DNA of 64,000 nucleotides from Evernia prunastri. Lineage: Eukaryota > Ascomycota > Lecanoromycetes > Lecanorales > Parmeliaceae. Position numbers and translations under genes: made by a program. Each line of letters starts with the position of its first letter. Positions within the stretch are counted from its first letter, which is position 1. The stretch is from contig NKYR01000017.1 in the NCBI GenBank assembly GCA_003184365.1, forward strand, positions 124,001 through 188,000, given 5' to 3'. Shown piece after piece: positions 9,409 to 21,887 of the stretch. The notes beneath the pieces are model-generated. The model ran no database searches. It was given only the letters and a program-made list of their open reading frames with translations, and was not told the origin of the DNA.

Positions 9409-10516
9409 ATGGTAGAGCTGCGCAAACGCAAAGCACCTGCTGACAGAGTACCATCGCCACAAGTGAAAAAGGCCAACTCGGTCAAGTCTCCTACCTCTAG
9501 CAGAAAGGGCGATTTGTCCACAAGCGGTTCAGCAGGTACGATTGGCAAAGTGGCTGCGGGTGACACCATTATCATCGATGATTTTGGTGGAGAGGTTGAG
9601 ACCAACGAGGGCGAGAAGGTGACTTTGAAAAAACTTGTGGACGAAAGCAAATCTGGCGTAGTCCTTTGTGAGTTGTTTTTCCCGAACGATTTCTTCCTGA
9701 TTCATATTATATTCAAGTCGTAAACATACCGTAGGAGTCCCAGGACATGTGTCACGACTCCACGCTGGTCGCAGAAGAGATACGCTGACTCCTCGAGATC
9801 ATAAAGTTACGTATCCCAAGGCATCAACACCTGGATGTAAGCATCCCACTCCTCTTTAACCCGAGCCCCGTACAAGCCCATCTGCTGCTCTGAAGTATTG
9901 CACTCCTCGGCTCATTGTTTTTCAAACGATCCGCCAGAATGTATTGACACAGGTCCCGGCATTAGGTACTAGTCAGGCGTGCCTATTTAGGGACGAGTTT
10001 ACGCCCCTTACAGCAACTGGTTATTCCATCTACGGCCTTTCCACAGACTCCCCCAAATCGAATACTACTTTCAAAGCTAAGCAGAATCTACCGTATACCT
10101 TACTCTGTGATCCGACCGCGACCCTCATCGCTGCAATTGGCATGAAGAAAGCCCCAAGTGGAACCACCCGAGGCGTCTTTGTGGTCACCAAAGATGGGAA
10201 AGTTGAAGCAGTTGGTCCAGGCGTAAGTTTTTTGTATTTCCTGTGGCTGTGAGCTCGAGTCCAATATTCACTATCTGATTAGGGTCCTGCTGCCACCGTT
10301 GATATCGTTCGAAAAGCTGTCAGAGGGGAGCAATTCGGTGACAATGCAGAGAAGTTAGCGGAAGGTGAGAAGGTCGAGAAAGCTTTTGGACAAGCAGAAA
10401 CGAGTACCGAGGAGACCGAGCGGGTGCAAACGGCAGATGGACATGAAGCCCAAGCTGAGGTCGCAGCGGAAGTTGCGGATTCTGCACAGCAGCTTGATGG
10501 AGGAGACCAAGCATAG
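9409..10516 (+). CDS. DOT5: Nuclear thiol peroxidase, peroxiredoxin Q/BCP type (Dot5-like)
   Basis: This family reduces alkyl hydroperoxides with thioredoxin; yeast Dot5 is nuclear. Exons are 9409-9667, 9807-9836, 9966-10222 and 10283-10516, giving 259 residues. The N-terminus is basic (LRKRKAP..., QVKK) and could act as a nuclear signal. The core FTYPKASTPGCTSQACLFRD is split over three exons. It has the peroxidatic Cys after TPG and the resolving Cys five residues later, as in atypical 2-Cys BCP enzymes. The GMKKAPSGTTRGVFVV block follows. The last 60 residues are an acidic Glu/Ala/Gln-rich tail not found in bacterial BCP. The second exon is only 30 nt and is flanked by 139 and 129 bp introns, long for this window. 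The splice choice is supported by exact continuity of the active-site block. Confidence 0.88.
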
Positions 10517-10915
10517 GAGACGTCGATGTAGGCCATCTCTGGACGATTTGTAGACTTCTAAGCCTCTCAATGGAGTACAACACCGGTTTCTCTCCAATCA
10601 AGAGCTCTACAGAGAGCTCCAAAAGAATTCCAGACATGACGAGCAAAGACCTACAAGTGCGTGCTCATTCTGAGTGATACAATGATGGCTCCGATGGCAG
10701 TAAAAGTAATAACTGTCGCGTCCTTATAAAGATCTCGCGTCCGTAGGAACGAAACGTGTTCCGCTGAGCCGCTCATCCTCTCCAGTATACGCAACTCATA
10801 GACATTTGATGTCAAAGTAGCAGCGGAGGTAAGCGAAGCTGTGCGATTTACATGAATCACAAATCACATTTAGGACTGACTGATTCGCGAATGTTAGGCT
10901 TTGTTTTTCGCATCC
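10517..10915. other. Intergenic stretch, no gene seen
   Basis: The 3' end of the peroxiredoxin gene and the promoter of the complex I subunit gene. Nothing else stands out. Confidence 0.45.
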
Positions 10916-11630
10916 ATGGCCACAAATGCCGGAGCCGGGGCAGCGAGGCAACTTCAGTCGGCGAGAACGGCTACGGCGGTTTGGAAGGCAAGAGATCCAA
11001 CGCGAGTTCTCACCATTACAGCACTGACTCAAGTAGAAGTATACTGTTCAGTCACATGGCGTATGGGACCGGATACGCAGGGTTCTTGCTGTTGACCCTG
11101 AAAGGTCGACTGGGATCCCTCTGAACCCTCAATATCGCAACCCTCCCCCGGGGGCTAATCCACCCGAAGCCTATGATGACCCAGTTACTGTACCGGCTGG
11201 TGATATCGCAGAGAATGCGTACTATAAACGAGATGTACGCCGCAGCTATCCCCGACTCAGCGTGGTCAAACAGGCAGACGTCGTTGGATTATTGTCTGTA
11301 GGAAGTAAAGCAACCCCAAAAGAGACTGTGCTGCAGCTAGGAGACGCAGGAGCAAAGCAATTGGTGCAGATGAAACGGGAAGGGGAGCAAAAGGGGTTGG
11401 CGGCTTTCTTCGAGAAGGATAAAAATGTTACAGCAGGTATTTTTGGACCAGATGGGCTTCCACCTTTCCCCAGCGGCATGAGCAGAGCATCTCCAGTGGG
11501 AGGGAGGAAGTATGTCATTGATTCTAACAGAGAGCAAGGATATCCAGAGGAGTAGGTCAAAGAAACCTCATGTCGAAGAGCAGCTGCTGACAGGGTTTTT
11601 AATAGGTACCCTTGCCGGACCTTTGTATGA
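10916..11630 (+). CDS. Complex I (NADH:ubiquinone oxidoreductase) 21 kDa subunit, fungal type
   Basis: An accessory subunit of mitochondrial respiratory complex I. Exons 10916-10987, 11037-11551 and 11606-11630 give 203 residues, in line with a 21 kDa protein. Recognisable blocks, recalled from the Neurospora subunit, are VWDRIRRVLAV, GIPLNPQYRNPPPGANPP, YDDPVTVPAGDIAENAYYKR, RRSYPRLSVV and the terminal YPCRTFV. The last exon codes only this terminal motif, which makes the 54 bp intron before it secure. The first intron is less certain. The acceptor (TAG before 11037) is forced by an in-frame stop and has a good CTGAC branch site. The donor is either GCAAGA at 10988 or a poor GTTTGG at 10979; both keep the frame. 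The N-terminal 24 residues are therefore tentative. Confidence 0.8.
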
Positions 11631-12228
11631 AGACTTGCATATGGAGAGGATCACTGATTGAACATTTTGTTCTTGGCATAAATGAGCATCAAGGCTATAC
11701 ATTACAGACACTGATAACAGGAGCTGTTAATGTATGTCCTATCTGTCACTTGGCTCTGCTCTGCCTTGTGACACACGCCCCTTCTAGGCCTTGGAACACG
11801 AACGCGTAGCCACTTGTGAAGTTCCAGGGAAGATAATCTTGGTCCCTGCATCCGAGCTTATCCTCTAAAGCGACAGCGTATAGGATCTGATCTGGCCCGG
11901 TGGGCCTGTACCTTGCTCGTCTATAGCCATTGTGAACCCATCTCAAAGTGCATGCTGTTCAAATGTGACATTTCTTCAGTCTAACCTCCTCTTGCACCGA
12001 ATCGATTTGGCTAAACCTCCAAAAGGCTCTATCTTGCGTGTCGAATACAGAATGTTATCCGGCACACGGAACATGGATCTTCATTGAACCACAAGATCTA
12101 GGCATAACTAACGTCGCTAAGGTCAACGCATTTTTCGGATTTGAGTTGCTTGAGGAGGGTCAACTTTGATGGTGATTCGCTTAAATTATCGCTGTGCCTT
12201 CTTGGCTCTAATCTTTCTTGACCCGATA
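11631..12228. other. Intergenic stretch, no gene seen
   Basis: Short frames (11612-11809 plus, 11746-11946 minus) look random. It includes the promoter of the RING-like gene. Confidence 0.45.
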
Positions 12229-14427
12229 ATGTCAGTCTCCAAAGAGAACATGAGCTTTCAATTTTCGCCTGCCGACATTGTACTTAGCTGCACTATCTGT
12301 CAGAACACCTTCTCGACTATATACGCCGATGATGACCAGGACAATGGCCTACGCAGAGACGATGAGGTTCCTCGCAACAATAGGATCACGAAACTTTGGC
12401 TCACTGAATGTGCGCATCTCACTTGCGGAAGGCATCTTCCAGGTGGAGGTAAGTTACTGCTCTGCAGGCGTCATGGATTTTAGCGCCACGGAGTCTTGTA
12501 TAAATTGACCTGATACGCACACTTGCAGGCGCACCATTTCACTCCATCCATGAGGTTCCTCGAGCGCCGTGCCCCCTCTGTTCTATTGAGAGAGACGATC
12601 ACTCAGACAAAGCGCTCTTTTTCATCAACGGGACCTCAAAAGGCCAATACGATAAGAACATCCCCGATGTCTACTTCCAAACGCCCCCAATCCAGCTCAG
12701 TGGTGGGGATCCCGGGCTTGAAGCACTAAGAGTGGGTGAGCCAAATTGATTTGAGGTGGTCTGTAATGGCTTAGTATTGTATAGTTCCAATATCTTTCTC
12801 TGTTGCGTTCCGGAACCAAAGTACATGAGAACCTTGCGGGGCTAACAAAGGCGCTCAAGCGCTGGGAGGATAAGAAGCCAGAGATAGTACGCTCGCTAAG
12901 CAGTGTTGCTCCTTTGCGAGAGTGAGTCCTGCGAAGCATGTGCCTACGACTCTGTCATAGGGTACTGAGCTTGCTTACAGTGAGCTGTTATCCGCAGGAC
13001 GGAGGCTCATGGCCTTAGGCGAAGATGTCTCATCCATCGAAACCACGTTGAAGCTTGCGGGTGTCGGCCTAAGCGAAACTCTACACCCTCAACGGCAAAT
13101 GGACATACGCTCCCAGTACCACAAGACTGACCTCAAGTCCACGGGGAAGACGTCTGTTCCTCTGGACGGAGGCTTACGCCTTGCCCGGGGGAGTGCCGCT
13201 GATCTCGACAGCCTGAATCGAGGCGCTGGGATTTTCCAAGCCCACAGTGGCATCACGCAGCGGGACTCGATACGGCAGAATCGTCTTTCCTCGAAGAGAA
13301 AACGTGTGGAGTCAACGAGCGATGCCGAACAATGGACTGATTACGCACTTTATGGCGGAGAATTCGGAAAAGGTCTGAGTAAAGATCAAATGCCGCCTCC
13401 GCCCATTCCCCTGCAGCAGCCATTTCTCCATTCGGCTAGGGTTCCATCCTCTGAAGTGCATGGTCTGAAGGTCCAAGACGACAATGTCAACGCAACACAC
13501 TGTCAACGAGCACCCATCACGCCCCAGCGGCACCCCTTTCAAGGTGGTCTCAACCCTTTGGTTTTTGCGCCTGGCTCTTCGACGGGGCAATTCAACACGT
13601 TGTCGGCATGTACTAAGACGAACGGCGGAAAGTTACATGTAGATCATCGTCAATCTTCGTCTGCCAATACGGGTACTGCAGGGCGCGTCTATGCGCGAGG
13701 CGGCTGGCAGCCATCACCGGAAACCGTTGATACCGAACGCTCCGGGAACTATAGCCCGCCTAGCTCTTCGTGCATGCCTGCGCGTCGCCCCAACGGATAC
13801 CACCAAGGGAACCTCATGTTCCCGATTGAGGCTGGTGATCGCATAATCGATCCAAGTAGCCGCTGCTTTCAGTCAGTGAATAGCAAGGGCTCATCAGTGT
13901 ACCGTGGAATACCTTCCGCAGTGACCGTGCAATCTCAGCTTGATTGGCCGGCTCAATTGCGGAACCACAATCCATCTCCGAATAGAGAAGGTCGCATCAC
14001 TTTATCAGGGACGCCGTCCTTTGCCAGTCAGCATTTTTCTGACCGGGGAATTGGCCTTTCCAGTCATATTCGTAGCAGCAGTCGCCAGAGCAACCTTCAA
14101 TCGACCAACTCCAGCTTTCACCGTGAGCAGCTTGTAGTCACTAGTCCAGCGCAACAGCGTGTTGTTGCAGGCGCTCATTTCTCCGCGCGCCAGCCGGCCT
14201 ATAGCAACTCTCTTCCTTCTCTAGGTCGACCTAATACTGAAATGTTCCGTCGCAATAACTCCTTCGACTCTGGTCCATCGCCCGTGAACGGCGAGATGGG
14301 ACCTTTCTCTTCTACCAATGGCGAAACCCTCTTGCTGGCACAGGATCTCCGCGCAGCGCAGAACCGTAACAGGGTTCCTCTTGTAGAATCACAAGCTTCC
14401 AGTCCCCGCCGCCGTGCTAATCGTTGA
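12229..14427 (+). CDS. RING-like zinc finger protein with long disordered C-terminus
   Basis: Exons 12229-12448, 12529-12731, 12785-12921 and 12981-14427 give 668 residues. The N-terminus has CTIC, then ECAHLTCGRH and CPLC, a spaced Cys/His set like a RING finger (Cys-His-Cys-His in the middle) split by the first intron. Next come VYFQTPPIQL and GLEALRFQYLSLLRSGTK, then a predicted coiled coil (ENLAGLTKALKRWEDKK). Such a RING plus coiled coil is the layout of Zip3/HEI10-type SUMO or ubiquitin ligases of chromosome pairing, but I cannot confirm that. The last 470 residues are one long exon rich in Ser, Gln, Arg and Pro, with low complexity. The in-frame ATG at 12166 would add a hydrophobic leader; I prefer 12229, just before the finger. 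Confidence 0.7.
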
Positions 14428-15491
14428 TGAAGGTTGTGGTTCTCCTCCCAACTACAAGATGCGCGAGCTTTGTCGATAATCTTTCAGTGTGGTGTTTACT
14501 ATTGTCATAGGCATAGAATTAGCCTTGTCTTCTAATAACACGCATTGTCCATTCCCAATCATTTCATGCCGGATAAGTAAATTTTGAGATCACATCAAAT
14601 TCATGATGCCGCGAACTCGCTCTAGAAGGCTGAGGTTACAACGAAATGAAGAGCTTGTTCAAGTAATTCATTGTGACGAGGTAGACATTCAGCATGCAGC
14701 GCACAACTCCTCGAGAAAGACCTTTGAACAGTAAAATAATTTGACCTGACCTGCAAAAGCAACCAACCTTGTAAAGACATGTACGCTATATCAGAGCTAT
14801 TCCTTCCGGATTCTGCCATTCTAGAATCCCCTATCTACAAATGCTGTATTGGAGCCTCCATAGAGGGGCTTTATAGACTTCATCCGCCACTCTTTAATTG
14901 ACTCACCGAAACTGGAGACCAACGAAGGAAAAAGGAAAGAGGAATTAGTAGCTCGGAGTGAAGATTTCGCCTTGAGTTTTCTATCAGCTTTGACAGCGTG
15001 AGGACGTGCTGAGAAGGATTAATGTACATCTTTTGTGTGTCCGCATCGCCAGTAACATTGGACAACACTGGAGAAAATGGACACTCAATCAGGCTACAGA
15101 GGTTCTCTCCGATTCAAAGGAAAAGGGAAGTTGCAATTGTACGGAAGCACCCTGACAGCAATTTCTCAAATTCCAGTGGCCGGTGTCCGGAACTGACTAA
15201 TAGAGATATTGTGCCATACAAAGCATCAAAAACGGTGATGGTAGTCGAATCGAACAAAAAGGAGTTCTAGGTATAGAGAGTAGAGCAATTTGCTGGATTC
15301 TGTATAAAGTTGTTGTTGATACAATCAAAGCTACTACAACACCGCCCGTAGCCACGCCATCAGAAGCACAAATTTTGGATGGCTAGAGAAACCATGGTAA
15401 CCAACCCTTTGTTCCATTCCCGTGTTTGCCATTCTTCACTGACATAGACGTCTCAAAGGCGGCCTAATCCCTGCATCCGAAATCGATACGT
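14428..15491. other. 1.06 kb stretch with no supported gene
   Basis: Convergent 3' ends on both sides (RING-like gene from the left, membrane protein from the right). Short frames at 14622-14819, 14880-15068 and 15022-15270 have no recognisable features. Confidence 0.45.
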
Positions 15492-16216
15492 TTAGTCGAA
15501 GGGGTTGGTGTGGGTTCCCCAGTATGTAAGGAACAGACTAAGACCGACCGTCTCGAAGACGCGGGCAAGGGCTCCCACAGCCACAGTATCGAGAGGACGC
15601 TTCTCAGTGAAGATTTGAGAGATGAACTGTAATGACGATGTCAGCCTGGAGAATGTCTCTTCGACATAAAGTCGAAGCAAAGGGCGCGTTGCGTACGCTT
15701 GGGGCAGAGCTGGCCATGAAGATCAAACTACCTAGGTACGCGGCACCCTTGTAGCTCAGAGTGCCAGTAGCATTGATCAAGGCGCCGACACCGTAAGACT
15801 GAATGGCGCTACCGACTAAGGACGAGCCCCAGGCGGCCGCAGCACCGGCGGCCTCCTTCGACTTGAGGAACTCCTCCTTGGAGTTTGCGGCTTGAGCCCG
15901 GTGATAAGTGTCACCGAAGACAGGTGCAAGGATGGCGAGCGAGGCGGCGTGATTGAAAATGGTGCCGAGAGCAATAGCTGAAGGCTTGACCGGTGGGAGA
16001 TCTGCGGAAGGTGTTAGAACTCTTGGCAACTTGAGAGAACATCGTGGAGGCGCTATGCAATGTGGCTAGCTGAGTGATGGGATGTGTACATGGACAGATG
16101 GTGATGAGATTTGATGGCGCATGGCATCACCGTGCTCGTAGTAGGGTAAGAAGCATTGGCCAGTGCAACATGTGACAGATGATGCATGCTCATGACTTAC
16201 AGTGAAGAGTTGCCAT
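15492..16216 (-). CDS. Small multi-pass membrane protein, unknown function
   Basis: Exons 16216-16201, 16001-15697 and 15626-15492 give 151 residues. The first exon is just MATLH plus one base, followed by a 199 bp intron. The protein has three to four hydrophobic helices: AIALGTIFNHAASLAILAPVF, SLVGSAIQSYGVGALINATG, GAAYLGSLIFMASSAPSF and VFETVGLSLFLTYW. A loop of Lys/Glu/Ala-rich sequence lies between the first two. It ends THTNPFD. It reminds me of the DUF1761 group of small integral membrane proteins, but this is a weak memory. The start is supported by a clean GTAAGT donor and a CGCAG acceptor, and by an in-frame block from other starts. Confidence 0.7.
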
Positions 16217-16845
16217 TTTGATATGTGTTGGTACAAACTAGATGTGAATTGGGTTGATGGATGGATGGAGTGAAAAGTTGGATGTTCTGCTGCAATGGAG
16301 AGGGAATGTTTTTATTTAGAGGTGAGCTGGGCAGGAGATGAAGTTAGATTTGACTTCTCCAACGCTAATTTGAATCCGGTTGGGCAATGACGGCATGAAA
16401 ACTTGGATTACGAAAAGATACATCCAATACCAAAAATTACCACACGGAAACGTACTAGAGTACTCCATCGTATTTGGACATCTTAATGACTTGGCATCGG
16501 TGTTGACATGCTTTCGTTTGGCCGGCCACTCTATGAGATACACTGGGAAAGACTCAGGCTAGCTTGTACACAAGAACACATATCACAATCCTTGAAGCTT
16601 AACGCATAGTTCTGCCTGTATAGTAGTCGTTGTAGACAATCATTCTCTCATTGCTCCTACCATGTGATACTCGGTTCTGCTCAGGGTCCAGAATAAGAGC
16701 GCTGAGATGCTGCATGTGATGCTACTAGCCTATTTGTACATCGAGCATATTTGGGGTGTCAACGCCAATGCTATGCATACATTCTCACCCAAGTCCAACC
16801 AGACTTTGACTACTCATTTAGCTCGGAAATGCATTGCTATCCTCT
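16217..16845. other. Intergenic stretch, no gene seen
   Basis: Promoter of the small membrane protein gene (its ATG is at 16216) and the 3' flank of the SepH gene. It includes a GATGGATGGATGGAGT microsatellite-like run near 16257. Confidence 0.45.
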
Positions 16846-19800
16846 TTACCGTGTATCACCGCTAATTCGCCGCCTTCTTCTTGAATGTGAAGCAAGCAAC
16901 TGAGCGACATCCGGAGTTACACTACTAGGTACCACGTTCTCACCCTTCTTCAGTGACACCACTGCCTGTTGTCGTGGTGGCCGGGTCGAAGTAGTGCGAG
17001 GAAGTCGACTTTTTGCGATGGACCCGGATCCATTCACAATGACCGGCAGGGCGCTGGCACCGCTCCCGTCTCTGCTCGCCGATCTGTACGGTACTGCGCC
17101 GCTGATGGCGCTTCTTTGCCTGATATCTCGACCATTGGAGTAATTTGTTGAATGTGCCGAACGATTGCTCGTGGGCGTAGAAGGCATGGAATAGCTTGTC
17201 AGTAAGCTCGGCGGCGTGGTCGAGGAGCTAGAGCGCCTTCCTGGTCGCCGCTTGCTCCCACTCAAACCTAGCTTATCGTTCATCTCGCTCGATTTGATAA
17301 GCTCGCCGGCCATATTTCGAACCAGCACGGCTCCGTCGTTCTCTGCAAGTCGTTGAATAGCCTCCTCTAGGCTATACCTGCTGATAAGAGCTCCTTGCTC
17401 CTCACTGGCGTCACATATGCTGCGGATGATGCGCAGGAGATTGAGCCGGACCACTGCCTTGTTTGACTGGAGTTTGCGTTGAATGCGGTAGAAGAGGTCA
17501 GGTTGAGCTAAACTTAGTGCAACTGGTGGACTCAATCGCAAAAGTTTCTGCAGGGGCTCTAAGAGGTTCTCGAAAGCATTTGCTTTTGAAGTAGTAAAAC
17601 ATTTGATGATACCTGAGGTGAAGGTCCCGTCGAGAAGATGCTCTTCCACTTTAGCCGTCTCTTCTTGAAGCCTGGAACGTGTCAATTTGAGTTTTCGATA
17701 CGTGCTTTGCAAACAGCACCTACCAGATGAAAATTGCGTCGAGAGCTGTCACCTGCCAATATTCATCTGCAAGGAGGGAGATGTAGAATGCGAGACCTTT
17801 GTTCCTCCACAATTCGCGCCTTCCCACTTTACCAGAATGCGCCATATCGCAGAGTACAGGCAGAGCAAATTCCTTGAGTGGTCCCTTTGTCTTGATGATC
17901 TGCTGAAGTACTGGTATAATCCCATTGAGGGCAGCATCCTCCTGCCTCGATTTGTTGAGTCGACACAGATTGTAAATTGTATTGAGTATCTGGTTCGAGA
18001 CTTCTCTCGAGTGAGGCTCTTTGGAACTGTTGCGGAGCAGATCCGTGAGAACATCTATTGCATTTGAGTTTTGTAGTGAATCCAGCGTCGTGGAAAGCAT
18101 TGAGAGGTTTTTGATGAATTTCAGCATCGTGATCTGATGGGTCGGCGACATGCGTTTTAACTCTTTCAGAACTCCTGCAAACATGTCAGCGATTTTCTTT
18201 TTACAAGACCAGTGGGTTGCAGTACGGTGTAGAACTGTTCTCTCTGCAACCAACTCTTTCACGTGGTTCTCGGCTTGCGAGAAGAGGAAGAATATATTCG
18301 CGATGCGACCTTCACAGAGCTCGGCTAGCTCGTCCTCCTCATCGAGAACCTTACTCAGAACCAATGATAGAGGATCCAAAACAGAATTTCGAGAGAGAAT
18401 GCGGCAAAAGTCGTTCTTCGGTGTTGGGCCCTGAAGCTCGAACACGCTCCAGATCCCATTTACTCCGATGAGAACCAAGTCACGTTCCTCTTCATAGTCT
18501 TCCTCGAGGAATTCGACTAACACCTTGAGCCCTCCTGCACTGACGAACATTTGTAGAGTCAAGGTCGAAGTCTGGAACATTTGACGAACAAAGGCTGCTG
18601 CTTCGAGCCTGATCTCACTAGAGTACTTCCTCGACGCGAAGTTAGTGATGATTGGTATGCCTCCAACAAAACAAAGATTTTCCTGGATTTCAACGTCATT
18701 GAAAATGATGACGTTCACTATCTTTAAAAGACTGAAAATAACGTCGCGATGCCGACAATTCTCTAGAATTTCCAATATGGGAAGCATACCATGAGCACTG
18801 ATAATGACACTCTTGGTATCAGGTAAGTCTAAAAGCACCTCGAGCAGTTGCTCTGACAAGTCCACAAGCATGTCGTCCGCCTGGGAGACTTTGAGAGAGC
18901 CGACAAGCCCCTCAACTTGTGTACACAGTCTAGCATACTTGTCTCGAGCGACATTTGCTTCGAGGTCCATCTCGTCGAAACCCTCTTCCAATTGAGCAAA
19001 AGGGTCATCATCGTCATCCTCATCGTCTCCCAGCCAGGAGTTGTTCGACAGCTTCGAAGTCAGCATCAAAGTGCCCTCATCAGAGCCCCGCTCGCTTTCT
19101 GGCTTGTCGAGGACAGCATTTCCTTTACCAAATATATCCGAGTAGTCCTCATCGTGGTCGTCTTCGGCGTATCTTTGAATTTCCACGGAAGATCTTGTTC
19201 TCCGCATAAGAGGTTGTCTTGATATCGTTGGAGGGCGACGTAGGCTACCACCTGACTTTGGTGGCTGCATAGAATGGATTAGAGAAGTCATGTCCGACGG
19301 GTGGAATAGTCTGGGCATTAGTGCATTGTTGTGCTGCGGTGCGCTATTAGCAATCCTGGATAAGACAATGGAGAACGCTATATCCTACCTTGTTCTTCAC
19401 TAATTCTAATTCGCCTTCAACTGTAGTGTCATGGGCTACGAGATCCGAAAAGTGATCCTCTGAGCTTTTAGTATAGACCTCGGCTGTTGGCAAGACTACC
19501 TTTGGTTTGGCCGGTGATTGCTTTTGATGCACAGCTGGTGCGACCATGGAACGACGAGAAACGACAAGGGGAATTTTCAAAGGCAGAGACTTGTTCGAAT
19601 TGGCGACATTGGGTGATGAAGTGTTTGGGCGCCTCGGATTATAGGGGCGAATGGTGTCTAATGGATCGGATTCGGTCAGCTGAAGAGGACTCTTCACTGT
19701 CAGTTCTCCCTCAAAATTATCGTCCCAGTTTGCCTCCTCCGTCACGGTCTCAAAAGAAGCGAAGGCTTTGAGCTTATCTGAAGATAGCAATCCTCCAAAA

Positions 19801-21366
19801 TTATCATGGGGCCTCAAATGTGGTAGCTGCAAAGCGCTGGGCGAAATCGCCGAAGCGAAATCGTCGTCCCAATTATCGTCGGCAGTGTTGTTGGGCGATC
19901 TAAATTGCTCCGTGTTCACTCGAGGCTTTGCAAGATTGAGCGGTCCTCGAACGGGCGTTACGGCTGGATGGTTGGTTTCCCGTCGTCCAGGCACTGGACT
20001 GGAGGACATGGGCCGTGAGGTCCGCCGTAAGGATCCAGCGTTGGGAGACTTCAAGGCTTCGTTCCATTGCTGGACGCTTTTCACAGCCTCGTCGTACTCC
20101 GTAGGCTTCTTGGGTACAACGGCATCGGATCTCTTCGCGTTGACGATCCAAGGGTGCTTCAACAGCTTGCGTGCAGAAACCCTAAGATTCGGATCTTTCT
20201 GGAAACACTGCATCAAGAAATCGCGGACAATCTGCCACTAGGTTAGCCTCCTGATCCTTCATTACGCTCTAATTCTTTGACGCACTGGGGATGCCCCCTC
20301 CGGAAGGGGAGGATGATCGTCATTCACAATGCGGAATAGAGCGTGCATGGGCTGCAATTTATGGTAGGGAGGCTTTCCGTCCAGGAGTTCTATTACTGTA
20401 CATCCCAGACTCCATATATCGGAAGCTGTGGTGGCACCTGAAAGCTCAATCACTTCCGGAGCCATCCAATAAGGCGTACCGACCACGCTAGACTCGTGGA
20501 ACGTCGTCGTTCTTGTGGCGACTCCGAAGTCTGCAAGCTTCACGAGACCTTGCTTAGTTGTGAGGATGTTGGCTCCCTTTATGTCGCGATGGATAACACC
20601 CTGCTCGTGCAGATAGAGCAGGCCATGTAGTACTTGGGACATGTAGATTCCCACTAGATTCTCCGGGAATTTGCCAAAATTCTTCGAAATTGAATGCAAA
20701 GATCCATTTTCGCAGTACCTGATGGACAGCCGATTAGCACTTTCCTTCCGTGGGCCCTAGGCAGGCTAGACCACATACTCCAGGATGATATTAAGTGACT
20801 CTGCCGACTTGACAAACCCACGATACTTGACAATGTTCGGGTGCTGGAAAGTCCGTTAGCTGTCTGGCTGGGTGCCTTGAGTGTAGAAGCGTACATCTAG
20901 GTTCTTTAAAAGGTCGATCTCAAGCTGTGGAAGAAATCAATCAGTGTTAGCAAAACAATCCAATACTGGAAGGCTGAAAACGTACTGTGATAACTCTTAA
21001 TTCGCTTTTTGGTAGATCTGCCAACTTGACCTGCTTCACAGCCACAGTCTCCCCAGTTCCCATATTCAGCGCTCTGAAGACGGATCCAAAAGCGCCTTTG
21101 CCCAGGCAATCACCCAGTTGCTAACATTCAATTAGAAAACCAGACGCCCCAATTCTCAGTGTAACAATGTGTACATAGTCTTTAAGCTCGGCAACATCTT
21201 GAGCTTTGTTGAGCGTTTGTCCCTCTTTCTTTGACTGCTCGGGAGTCTCCAGGCCATTGAGTTCCCTCTGCGTCTCCTTTACTACTGTTTTGTTTGGTAG
21301 GTGAGCAGTATTGCCTTGATGTGTGCCTGTGGTAGCATCCCCCACGAGGGGGTTGCGGGAGACCAT
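16846..21366 (-). CDS. sepH: Septation initiation network protein kinase SepH/Cdc7
   Basis: SepH (Cdc7 in fission yeast, Cdc15 in budding yeast) sits on spindle pole bodies and signals through the septation initiation network to build the contractile ring. Exons: 21366-21175, 21120-20986, 20924-20895, 20843-20779, 20718-20286, 20231-19389, 19333-17724, 17671-16846, giving 1377 residues, near the Aspergillus length. The kinase domain starts at about residue 65: GKGAFG loop, catalytic VAVK (K93), HRDIKGAN, DFG, GTPYWMAPE. An acidic and Ser-rich linker follows, then a long helical repeat region of armadillo type (for example GMLPILEILENCRHRDVIF) that likely binds the GTPase Spg1. The C-terminal 170 residues are basic and Ser-rich. 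Exon 3 is only 30 nt. All introns are 51-61 bp. Confidence 0.92.
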
Positions 21367-21887
21367 CGTAGGAGTCCTCAATCTTTACCTAAGAAATGGG
21401 CTCTCTGTCTGCAGAGTGCTCGTGAGCCTCATCATACAGCATTTGTGAAGACAGTAGCATAAGTCTGGAAGGTGATGGTGCTACTTGGCGCCGTGGATTT
21501 CGCTCGAGTTGTCGACAAGAACGTTGTAAACGAATCGTTGTTCCATGTGCTGTTCTATGCGCCACCACGCGATTAGATAACAGCCCGAGTCCTTCTACAC
21601 GAGTCACAGCTTTCGAAGAGACGGAGGGTGCCTTCAGGTTACGAAAGGGATATGTAAAGGTTAAGTTAGTACTCGAGCGTTGAAACTCTAAACATGGTGG
21701 TGATGGACGCGGACTATGTACTCCATACCCGTAATTTTGTACCAAACGATCTATTCAATACAGGGTCCTACTGGGCAACGCCGAAATTGAAAGTAAGGAG
21801 CTGATTAATGGGTAACTAATTGAAATACTGTAGATACGGTAAAGACCCATTTCCTAGGAGACGTACTCTAGCTTCATATACTTTTAC
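21367..21887. other. 5' leader region of sepH
   Basis: A minus-strand frame (21745-21389) in the leader has no recognisable features; it may be a chance frame or an upstream ORF. No separate gene is supported. Confidence 0.4.

Noticed and set aside
21389..21745. Minus-strand 118-codon frame before sepH
   Set aside because: No recognisable features; the kinase start at 21366 is well placed, so this is probably leader sequence.
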